A stretch of 64,000 bases of DNA from Microbotryum silenes-acaulis (lineage: Eukaryota > Basidiomycota > Microbotryomycetes > Microbotryales > Microbotryaceae), in the NCBI GenBank assembly GCA_003665825.1, contig QPFY01000004.1:1612001-1676000 (forward strand), read 5' to 3'. Position 1 is the stretch's first letter. Each line of letters opens with the position of its first letter. Below are positions 36,214 through 46,351 of the stretch, in pieces. The position numbers and the translations under genes were made by a program. A model generated the notes under the pieces. That model did not search any database. It was not told where the DNA came from and saw nothing but the letters and a program-made list of their open reading frames with translations.

Positions 36214-39200
36214 ATGGTCACGACTGGAGGATCCGGACCGTACGCGCCGATACAGGACGATGATGTGCAAGTGCTGCAGTCACCGACTCAACCGAGCACG
36301 AGCGGCGCACACAGCGCTCATCAATCAGCTCATCACCGTCGACACGAATCAACTTCGACCAACACAGCAGCGGCAGCAGCAACAGCGATGCATTCAGCGA
36401 TGCATTCAGCGATGCATTCGATGGCTCAAGGGAGGCGATCCATAGGGGATCGATACCTCGACGACCATCAGGACGACGACGAAGCGTACGAATTGATCCC
36501 TAGGTCCCGATCAAGGACACCTCGTGGCAGTCGATCATCAGCAGCCGCAGCCACGGGCAAGACCGCCGACTCACCGACTTCCCCGACTCGGAGTAGCCAC
36601 GAGGGGCATAGTCAGGACCATGATGACGAGGACAAGGCGCTGGCTGACGAGATGGACCATGACGAACTTCCGCTGTTCAAGGATGAGGATTTGGATCTCG
36701 ACTCGGCCATGTCCATGGTCAGAAGGGTCAGTTGGGAAGGCTTTTCGTTGATGAGCTTTGGAGGTTCATAACTCATCTACCACCCACTACTGCGCAGATC
36801 GTACCCGAGAGTGATGATCCTACATTACCAGCGCTTACGTTCCGAGTCTTTATCCTCGGTACAATACTCTGCATCCTCGGAGGTCAGTACTCCTCGGCAC
36901 TTTTGCTCGGCCTAAATCGCCGGCACAGAACTGAACTGACCCTCCAATCGACCTCGCAGCCGCCGTTTCGCAACTCTTCTTTTTCAAATCCAACGCGCCT
37001 TCCTTCTCGAGCTTCTTCGTCATCCTCATCGCCTTCCCCCTGGGGCATTGGATGACCTCGATACTACCCGAATCTCTTTCCTCCGGCCAATTCAACAAAA
37101 AGGAACACCTCCTCATCGGCGTACTAGCAGGCAGTGGAGCTTCAGCAGCCTACGCAGGTGAAATCATCTCCGTCCAAGACCTCTACTACAAGACCGATTT
37201 AGGAGCGATTGGCGGTTTGCTGCTCCTGCTGTCGACGCAATTGATCGGGTTCGCCTTCTCTGGGTTGACGTATCGGTTGTTGGTGAGGCCGACAGCGATG
37301 TTGTGGCCCTCGACTCTGGTCTACGTCACATTGTTTGAGACATTGCATGGTGGAGCAAAGGAGAGTGTCAAGGAGACCAAGGACAGGATGAAATTCTTCA
37401 CCTACAAGTAAGTGGTGATGCTTTCGTCCTGCATTATCTTGTCGAACTGACACGGGTTTGCACAGCTTTCTCGGCATCTTTTCATGGCAGTTCTTGCCCG
37501 CACTCGTATTCCCAACCCTTACATCGATCGCGGTGTTGTGCATCATGAACAATCAGAGTCTCATCATGCGCACACTTGGGTCGGGCTATGATGGCTTTGG
37601 TTTTCTTTGCTTCGTGGGTCCCTGTCTTCGCTCTATTTATCGGATGAAGCCAGGGCTGTGGACTGATATTATTCACCATAGTCGCTTGATTGGTCCGTCA
37701 TTGGCGGAACGGGAGCGCTCTACACGCCCTTCTTTGCCCAAGCTTCGTACTTTTTCGGACTTGCCTTTGTGAGTCAATGCGCTTTTTACCGGTCTCATCA
37801 TTCACCATCTCTGAACGACCCTTTTGCGCCCTACAGAACATGTGGGTCATCACCCCTCTCCTCTACTTTGGCAACTTCTGGAATGCGCGTTCGTTCGACT
37901 CCCCCCTCGCCGCCCATCTCTACAACTCCACCTTTGGCCGTCTCGACGTCCTCGAGATCCTCAACCCCGATCTATCGCTCAACGAAACGCGCTACGCCGA
38001 GGTCCAACCCATCCTACTTACCCCCTACTTCGCGCTCTGTTACGGCGTCTCCTTCGCGGTTTTGACTTCGGCGATTACGACGGTCTTACTTTGGCATATG
38101 AACGATATCAAGGCGGCGTTCACCACGAGGAAGGATGCGGTCGCGGATATTCATGTCGAGATGTTGGAGAGGTCGTATGATCCTATTCCAAATCGGTATT
38201 ACTTCTCAGTTGTAAGTTCGGTCTTCGGAACTCAGGGGGTTCATCACTCGTATCGTCGTGGTGCGGAACTGACTTCTGGTCGATTGGCTCTGCAGTTCTT
38301 CTCCATGATCCTCGCTGCCATCGCACTCATCACGTTCTACCCCATGCAGTTACCCGTCTGGGGTCTGTTGTTGAGCATCTTAATGGCCGTGGCATTCTTG
38401 GTCCCTGTTGGGGTGAGTGTTATGGGCCTTGACGGTGGCTTGGTGTTGACATAACCTTCTTTACCTTGGCCTGATGGATGGGAATTAGATCATTGCTGCG
38501 ATCAGTGAGCTTTCGAGCTTTGCTCCTGACGAGTCGTCGCTTCAGCTAACCGAAGGCTTTGCCCAATCCCACTCCAGCGAATACAACTCTCGGCCTGAAC
38601 GTAATCAGTATGCAACCTTCAGATCCCTTTCCGACCGCGTTTTAGCTGCCGAGACTGATCCCACCCCTCATCTGACAGCCGAGTTCGTAGCGGGTTACCT
38701 TTTCCCCGGACGACCGATCGCGAACATCGTGTTCAAAGTATACGTCAGTCAACGAGTTTAGCGAGAGAAGAGTATCGGGATGGAGGACTGATGTAGGCGA
38801 TCTTCTCGGCGGACACTTTGAATCTGATCAGGGGTGAGGACTAGAGATACTGATCCTCCGGGAGATGGAAGGGATGGAGGAGCTGACCCTCGTTCGTTTC
38901 TTCCATAGGTACATGACGATGGTCCAATCGATCGACTTGACGGCGGACATGAAACTTGGATTGTGAGCTCACTGCCCTTGAGCGGTGGAGAGGGCACCAG
39001 CACTGAACACATCCGTCGAGCCCACGCTTCAGGTACTGCAAGATCCCGCCGCGCCATCTCTTCATCTGCCAAGTCTACGGAACAGCATTGGGATCGGTCG
39101 TTAATTACTCCCGTGAGTAACATCCTATCTTGGGAGGCTTAAGAGGTCCTGTAGCTTGACCTCGATTTTAAAAACCCTTCAGTCATCCGAGGCGTGATCA

Positions 39201-40025
39201 ACTCCAAACGGCCTTATTTAGACGGCACCCTCGTCGATCCAACCGGACAATGGTCCGGTCGCAAACCCGAGATTTTCATGGTCCGTTCGCGCTACAGATA
39301 ATCCTTACTCTGGTTTCCGAGTTTAACATTCGATGCGACGGAACAATCGAACAGAGCGCTTCGGTTATTTGGGGTTTGATAGCTCCTAGGCGATTCTTTG
39401 CGGGTCAATACTCACCTTTGTATTGGGTAGGTGGAAGACTAGAACCCTCTTGAAGCTTTCAGGAACGTGATATTGATGCTCAAAAAGCTGTCTGTATTTC
39501 TCCTGCAGGGTTTCCTCGTCGGCGCGCTCCTCCCGATCATTCCTTGGATCTTGTACAAGCGAACCAGAAATCGGTTTTGGAAGAGGATTTCGATCCCTCT
39601 CATCTTGCATGGATCGATCGCGCCGCCGCAGATGCCGACGAACGTCATTCTACCTGGTAAGCTCACTGATCTCAGCGGGAGGGGGGGGGTGTGTGTGGAA
39701 GAGTTGCTGATGGGGTTTATTCGGTACGGAAACGCGCAGGCTTCTTGGTCTCGTTCGCATCGCAATTCTACGCTTTGCGCTACCGACCTCGATGGTTCGA
39801 GAAATAGTAAGCCTCATCCCCCTCGACCATGCCCCTCAGTCCCTTCGTCCCAATACTTACCAAATTCGTTCCTCCCTTCTTCTTAGCGTTTACGTCCTCT
39901 CCTCCGCCCTCGACGCAGGAACGAGCATCAACGCTTTAATGATCTACGTCTTTGGGTGGTCGACTTTCTTCGAGTGGTGGGGCAATTCGAGGGTCGATAC
40001 GGAGCACTGTATACCGGGGTCATAG
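36214..40025 (+). CDS. OPT-family oligopeptide transporter
   Basis: Proton-coupled importer of small peptides or related compounds at the plasma membrane. The N-terminal ~185 residues are hydrophilic, with a MHSAMHSAMHS tandem (36388-36420) and acidic DEDLDLDSAMSMVRR. The OPT core starts IVPESDDPTLPALTFRVFIL and shows family blocks: FFFKSNAP, LIAFPLGHWM, EHLLIGVLAGSGASAAYAGE, WPSTLVYVTLF, NMWVITPLLYFGNFWNARSF, ALTSAITT-like helices, TTLGLNVI, EFVAGYLFPGRPIANIVFKV, CKIPPRHLFICQVYGTALGS, IWGLIAPRRFFAGQYSPLYW and GTSINALMIYVFGW. At least ten introns. The stop codon TAG at 40023-40025 runs straight into a 28-base G run. Confidence 0.93.
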
Positions 40026-40052
40026 GGGGGGGGGGGGGGGGGGGGGGGGGGG
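40025..40052. repeat. Poly-G run of 28 bases at the OPT stop codon
   Basis: The last base of the stop codon begins an uninterrupted G run to 40052. On the transcript this would be the first bases of the 3' UTR. Confidence 0.9.
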
Positions 40053-40422
40053 TTCAAGAAGAGAGAGAAGGGGGGTCTATGTCATGTGTGGTGTGTTTTG
40101 GAAATCCAGGTTGAGAGGTTGTGCTTGCTTCATGTTGAGAGGTTGTGTTTGCAATATCTTAGAGGCTATCGTATTGACCAGGCTCTCGAGGTTAGCGCGT
40201 ACGGACGTGCGACCTTCAAGAAGAAGTCATGTCTTAACCGCAGCTGAATTGGGCAGACAGTTCATGGTCTCTACGCGAGAAGCATTGTCTCGCAGCCGAC
40301 TTTTGATGACGAATATGCATACAACTACAACAATCTGACACATTCATCTACCAAGTCCCTCTCGGCACGAAAAGCCGAACCCTTCACTCTCAAGAGTAGT
40401 GATCCTCACCGCCAAGGTCTTA
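40053..40422. other. Convergent intergenic region, OPT / zf-HIT gene
   Basis: 370 bp. A GTTGAGAGGTTGTG-like element is repeated at about 40107 and 40133. No gene seen. Confidence 0.4.
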
Positions 40423-41512
40423 TTAAAACCCTCCATCCTTCCTCACATCATTCAACAGCTTCTCAACCTCATCAACGAACGCCTGCACTTCCTTTCTCTC
40501 CTCCGGCGTAGAATAAACCAAAGCCGTCGCCCCACCACCCCCCAACAGATCCCCTCTTTCCAATCCATTCCCCTTCCTCCCTTGCTGCGAGACATGCGAT
40601 CCGATCCTATACTCACCTCCGACCGTTCTTCCTGAAGGACGATAATACGTCGGTGCTGAATTTACGGGAAGATCGAGGAGTAGACGGAGGGAGGTCTCGC
40701 GTGCACTTGGTGGGGGTGGGGCTCGTAAGGAGTGCGAAGAGTGGTTGTGATAGGATGAATTGAAAGGTTCGGCGGGGATGGCTAGAAGACGAGATAGTGT
40801 TGGGATGAGAGAAGGTTGGGTGAGGAGAAGTCGTCGGATCGTAGGAGAGGTGGCTGCGACGGAGATATGGAAAACTCCCTTAGCTTTTTCGGTGTCTATC
40901 GGATTTGGAGACTTTGCAGAGCGTACCAATGGCTTCATATTCCCTCCTTCGTAAAGGTTTGACATCGTCCCTTGCTAATGGGTCCAAGAAGATCGATGCA
41001 TCCGGTTCGGGAGGCCAGTGAAGGTCCTTGAGCTTCTTCCGTGGTCGGTCGTCCGATTCGAGGTTGAGGGTGTGCTTGACCTGTTGTTGGGGTGTGGGAT
41101 CTGGCACCGGTTCCGTTTTGTCTTGTTCTACTTTGGCAGTGGCTTTTGGAGTGGATTCGAGGGAGTGAATGTCAGCTCTTGACCCAAGTGACATCGATAC
41201 ACGGACGGGGCCTACCCGTGCCAGTTGACGTCAGGTCGGCCTTCGCACCGTCCTTGATCGCGTCTTCAGTCATCGCAGCCTTGGTGGATCCAGTACATCC
41301 TTCCTCTTTATGCTTCTTGAAACATTTGACCGTGCAGCTGCACCACAAACAGTCGGGAAAAGATCAGATATCGTTCGAGCACTTGCGTCCTAGCGTCAGC
41401 CTCGCCGGTTTGAGTGGTGTGGGACGTACTAGTCTACATCATCGATCGGACACCTGTACTTTCCCGCAGCAGCAGTCTGGCAGATGGCACATTTGGGTAG
41501 TTTGGGTGGCAT
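40423..41512 (-). CDS. zf-HIT zinc-finger protein, Hit1/ZNHIT3-like
   Basis: The first exon (MPPKLPKCAICQ..GKYRCPIDDVD) and second exon (YCTVKCFKKHKEEGC) together form a HIT zinc finger: C..C (CAIC), C (RCP), then YC..C, H and C ligands. Splicing completes the Tyr codon across the intron. The central part has RPRKKLKDLHWPPEPD, and the C-terminal half is poorly conserved, ending VEKLLNDVRKDGGF. Small zf-HIT proteins such as yeast Hit1 act in box C/D snoRNP assembly; the short finger at the extreme N-terminus and small size agree. The exact paralogue is uncertain. Start is ATG 41512. Confidence 0.7.
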
Positions 41513-41956
41513 TGCGCCTCTTCCCAGCGTTCGGACTTGAGGAAGGGTTAGAAGCTCAATGATCAGGCCTCAGGGGTGCGGCGCTCGCGTGGGTCGTCGA
41601 TCATCTCGATCGGCTCTGATTGGCTGCTGCCTGCGACCCCGTGGCCCCTGAGTCGCTGAGTTGGATCAGACCCATCTATTATGGAGTGTTTTGCGATCTT
41701 TTCGTGAATCTGTTCGGAGTAAAATCAGCACAAAGAATACTCTGGAAAATTCAGCAAAGAGCACAGCACCACTTCAGCTCGCTGTCACTGGTCTCTTATT
41801 GAAAAGAGACACTCTGCGAGTCGTGTGACCCAGGTAGGTTGATCCGTCACCGACGGTTCGCTGCTTATGCTCGTTCCAATTCAACTCACTTCAAGAGGAA
41901 CTACTTCTGCTGGTATTCCCGCCACCCCGAGCGAGCAAATCACTTTCATCATCTCC
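41513..41956. promoter_or_regulatory. Divergent region upstream of zf-HIT gene and F-box-like locus
   Basis: 444 bp with no strong reading frame or repeat. Confidence 0.35.
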
Positions 41957-43264
41957 ATGACTTTCCGCCCGCCGCACCGGCGTTCGTTCACGATCGCGCA
42001 GTCGGTCCCATTCGAGCTCGTGAAGTGCATCGCGTCGTTCTTGGGGTGCCCCCAGAAAGCGTGGGAGCAGCGGGTCTATCACGCCACAAAAACTTTTTCT
42101 ATGGGCTACGAGTACCTCTCCGTCGGTTCCCTCGTCTTGCCGAGCTTGGACGGATCCTTTTCAGCTACAAAATGTGCGAAAGGGTTATCATCGATCACCT
42201 CGAGGCAGCGCAGGCATTGCAGCAGTCAGAGATCATTCGGCGATCCGTCGTACGATATCTGATGTTTGAGCATACCCTTCTCGACGGAACAATCGAATCG
42301 ATCCTTCTTCAAGTACGAGGGCTCCAATCACTCGTCCTCAAGTCCAAAATCACGCTCACCCAGGAGCTGATCGGTCCACTTCAAGGCGCGAGCGCCGTCA
42401 TGTTGCGATTCGCGCCACTGCACTGTGTCGCAATGGCACGTCCATAAGACCCTGCGGGTGCTAACTTGCTCGTATTTTACGCCTTTCAATTGAAGACATC
42501 CATGAATTGAGAGTGGCAAACACATGATGTGAATTCAACCTTAGCAGTGGTTCATTCGTTGCCCTACCAAATCTCCGACTTGTTCGAGATGTTCGGCTGC
42601 GGCCTCGCCGCGATGCTACGATTGGCATCTAGCTTTCACTTACCGAACCTCGAATGTCTCCGCCTCGATGTTGACCCCAAACATGTTCTCCAGCATAGAG
42701 TTCATATTCAGAATCGACGCCATCCTCCACGCCCTCGCCGCCTCGATCGGACATCATCTCCACACCCTGCACGTTCGTGCTCACCTCACTCGATTTTCCG
42801 CACCGGATTATTTCGCCAACTTTTTTCAAAAGTCTGGTTCGACACTTTGGGTCCCCGCCGCAAAATAAAATGCCTCTTCGACAGGTTCAACCTCATTGCC
42901 TATCTCGCATGTATGGATTCGTTGTTGACTACCTTGCGCGCATTGCGTTCACTTGGCACCCCCTTTAAGCACGTTGCACTTCAACGTCAAGTGAACTACT
43001 CGTTCCGTACAATCCATTTTGGCACTGTGGAACAGCATTATTCGCATCATACGAGACGGATCAATCCCTCATCTCAAGATCTTACGAATTTGCGCAGGTT
43101 TGGTACCTGAGCGGCGAGATCGACAAGTGCGTGGGCCCGCCCATGAGGAAACTGATGCGATGAGCATCGTTCAAGCGGGGTGTGGTCGATCAGGGTTTAG
43201 AAGCACTTTGTCGGACGAGGAACATCACCCGCAAGCTCAACGTACGGTTCTGCAAATTCATTGA
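41957..43264 (+). pseudogene. F-box/LRR-like gene, apparently frame-disrupted
   Basis: Starts MTFRPPHRRSFTIAQ and SVPFELVKCIASFLG, which looks like an F-box start. From about 42095 the protein-like signal moves to another frame (YGLRVPLRRFPRLAEL, then FEHTLLDGTIESILLQVRGL), with no obvious intron at the switch. A plausible intron lies at 42438-42544. Leucine-rich text continues (SLPYQISDLFEMFG, HLPNLECLRLDVD), then changes frame again (IDAILHALAASIGHHLHTL; later IIRDGSIPHLKILRICAG). Several frame changes without clean splice sites suggest a decaying gene or sequence errors; a gene with many small introns is the alternative. Confidence 0.4.
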
Positions 43265-43583
43265 CTGACTAAGGAGCGTCGGTCTCTAGTAATATCTGGG
43301 GGCCCGATGCTCGCGCGGGGTGTTCGCTTTGTGTAGAAAACATATTGTTGCAGCGGTTTCGAGAATGAAAGGTAGAATCGAGGGCCCCACAATAAGTATA
43401 AAAAAAAAGTGGGCAAGAAGGTGGGATAAGATCCCGTTCTCCTCTCTGCGCTCTCGAACCTATCGACTTTTCTCCATTCCTATCCGATCTTCTCCAAAAT
43501 CCCCCCCCCCCCCCCCCCCCCCCTACCACAAAAAACCCATCCTACTCCCCTCGTTCGTTCAGAAACGGAACCCACTTACACAT
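43265..43583. other. Convergent intergenic region with poly-C run
   Basis: 319 bp between the F-box-like locus and the cytochrome c1 stop codon. Contains the 23-base C run listed separately and an A-run at 43401-43409. No gene seen. Confidence 0.4.
43501..43523. repeat. Poly-C run of 23 bases (G run on the cytochrome c1 sense strand)
   Basis: C from 43501 to 43523, 61 bp after the cytochrome c1 stop codon on that gene's strand, where it reads as G. Confidence 0.9.
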
Positions 43584-45493
43584 CTAGTGTTTGACGGAAG
43601 GAGGGTTGTAGGTGATCTTGCGCGTCTGTATTTCAGTGGGAAGAGGGCGAAGATGGTGAGCACTCCCGAATCACACGGTGCACAAGGCCCATTGAGAAGC
43701 TCCAGTGAGACTGACCTTGATACCAGCCCACTTTTGTTTCTTGACCACGATAGACAATGCGAGCAAAGCAGCAAGAACCGCTGGGGACGAAAACACGAAA
43801 ACGCATCAGTCTCCTGGGCCCACTGATTCACGGTCCTCTTCGCGTAGGGGAATACTCACAAACTGCCTGCAGACCCATTCGCTTTCGCTCGTCGTGCTCC
43901 GGCTCCGAGGCCCATGACAAGAAGGTGACAACGTCCTTGGACATTTGCGAAGTTGTGGCGGGGGTACCCTGTGGATCATCACATCGGTCAAGGGGAGGTT
44001 AGCTCGTTGAACATTGACGGCGGACCGTGGGAGCGAAAGGGGACTTGCATCCTCGTATTCAACGAGACCGTCGTACAGGACACGGGCCATACCAATGGCA
44101 CCACCGGGGAAGTAAGGGTCTACAGGCGAGAACCGTGGTGATCAGTAGCTGCTCTTCTCGTTCCCTCTCTCTCTGGGGCAAGGAGTCGAGTGGCTTACTG
44201 TAGTTCAAGCCCTCGCGGATCTCGACACCGGCGGGGGGGTCGACGTAACCGGTCAAAAGGGCGTGAACGTAGTCCTGCGTGATGTATGCACGTGTCAGGC
44301 CTTCTTCTTTTCTTCTCGTCTCACAAATCCTCTTGTGTGCGCTTACAGATCCACCGTGTCGGGCCTTGGTGATGAGCGAAAGATCAGGGGGCAAGGCACC
44401 GGCGTTACCGGAGCGGGCGGCCTCCTCGTTGGCGTAAGGAGGGGGGAAGTAGTCGGCGAGCTTGCCTGGTCGTTGGAACATGTCACCGTTGCTGTCGGGT
44501 CCGTCCTCGTACTCGATCGCCTCGGCCATGGCCTTGGCCTCGTTGACGGTGTGGGAGACACCGACGAGGTTGCGCCAGGCGACTCGGTCAAGCGAGTGGC
44601 ATGTTGAGCACACCTCGCGGTACACCTGGTATCCGCGTCGGATGCTATTGGAAGAACGTGTTCGGGGAGCATGTTGGGCATGAGCACTCGCGGGCATATG
44701 TAGATGTGCTTAGCTACCCCGACTCACGAAGCGTGGTCCAAGGTGTTGAAAGGGCCGTTGTGGGACCAAGGGTACGAGGCGGGGTGGAGACCGTGATCGG
44801 CAGCAGATTCAGCCTTGACCTCTTGGATCAAGGGGTTGCCGTAGAGGTGCATGTACCACGCCGTGGTGCCGACCGAGAGCAAGGCGAGCGAGGCGGCGGC
44901 GGCATTGGCAGCCTTGGGCGAGGCACCAAAGATGGTCTGGTAGCATGGGCGCAGTGAGAGGTAGCAAGTCCATTCGAACAAAGTATTTCGGTGAGCGATG
45001 TTGTGTTGTGCGCGATGTGCGAGAGATGGCGGAGACAAGGTTACAAGGTTAGGCGTGGGGTGAGCGAGCGGGAGAGGACGCAGAGGGAGAGTGAAGTGAG
45101 CCAGTGAGCGATTGAGCGATTGCAGCCGTTCGTCGTGAGCGGAGAGTGAGTGGGAGAGCAAACCAGGCCAGTTCCCGAGCATCGACAAAGGATGCCGAGT
45201 CCGATCGAGCCACGACCGTCCACGACCGTCCACCTCTAACCACCAGCCACCTTTCTACACCAAAACTGTCGCGGTCATCGGTCGTAGCGGTCGAGTGCTA
45301 CACGTTCCGAGCGACGACTCCCGCGCTGCTCCGCCGCGAATGTCCCCTCCCCCCGTCCATCGCGATCGGGTATGCACGCCAAAGAGCCACTCACCTGCTG
45401 CGCCGCGGACGAAGTCGACTGGCTGCGTGCGCCTTGACGTAACGGCGAGGCGATCGTCCTGAGACTGGTGCGGAGGCCGGCGAGCGAGGACAT
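43584..45493 (-). CDS. CYT1: Cytochrome c1, heme subunit of respiratory complex III
   Basis: Passes electrons from the Rieske protein to cytochrome c. The first exon ([20 protein letters not shown]) is a mitochondrial presequence and is followed by an apolar sorting stretch ([18 protein letters not shown]). The heme-binding CSTCH motif lies in [21 protein letters not shown] at about 44600. Further family blocks are [55 protein letters not shown]-like [11 protein letters not shown], and [18 protein letters not shown]. The C-terminal anchor and tail read [21 protein letters not shown], then [13 protein letters not shown] in the last exon, ending at TAG 43584. About eight exons. Confidence 0.95.
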
Positions 45494-46351
45494 GGTGCGT
45501 TGCGTTGACCGTGGACGCGGGCGTGGCAGGATCGGATCGTGGGCAGCGACGAACCCACCGCGGGCCGTTGCTGGCGAGCTTGGTTGCCACAAGCCGGCTC
45601 CAAGCCAAACTGCTCTTGAGGCCGGCTCAGGCGGAGGGCCACACGGGCCAATGAGGTCGCACCGAGATCAAATTTGGTGAAAACTGATTTCATGTTCTCC
45701 TCCTTCACCAGGCTGGACTGGGAAACATTGTAAAGAAGTTGTCCTGTCCCGTGAAATCTTCAAGATGTCCACACATGGCATTATCTACGCCCTCGGCCTC
45801 GGCCTAAAAATCCGGATTCCGAACGGATCCGAAACAGATAATAATGAGCCCAGATCGCAGAGAGGGGTCTTTGGTGGGTCATTGGACTTGTTCTCTCACC
45901 GTGTAAAATCTCTTTTTCGAGCGATCATCATGGTTTTGCTGTCCAGAGCTGACGGCGATAAACCTGTGCCCCTCGTGAGTTTCGGCCCGGTGAAGCGGGT
46001 GCGACCGACCTTGTACGACCGAGTCGGACCGACTTCGAGCTCAGACGACGACTCGTGGCTTGAAGGATTCCGCCACGCCTACCCCACCCAAGGACACGTC
46101 GTTAAGAGTTGTAAATGATCCGACAACATCGGTAACATTCGCCTTGTGCTTCACACCTCTTTACCCCTCGCTGATTCACCACCGGCGTGCCCGCGGTTCA
46201 CTCGGACCACTCCGGACTCGACCTTGGACTCGGCGTGCCCTGCGAAGCGTCTCCGAGGCTCAGCCTTGTCGAGCTTGTAGCAACTCGTCCCGCTCGATTA
46301 AGCTGCACCCTGTAGCTCTACCCGTCTTTCATAGCTCTCATCTCACCCGAG
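45494..46351. promoter_or_regulatory. Divergent region between CYT1 and the ABC transporter
   Basis: 858 bp holding both promoters. An ATG-initiated frame at 45765-46118 (117 codons) is present but has no recognisable feature. Nothing else supported. Confidence 0.4.

Noticed and set aside
36388..36420. GCGATGCATTCA tandem as a regulatory repeat
   Set aside because: It is in frame and codes a MHSA repeat in the disordered N-terminus of the OPT transporter.
45765..46118. 117-codon ATG frame between CYT1 and the ABC gene
   Set aside because: No similarity recognised and no obvious composition signal; sits where two promoters are needed.
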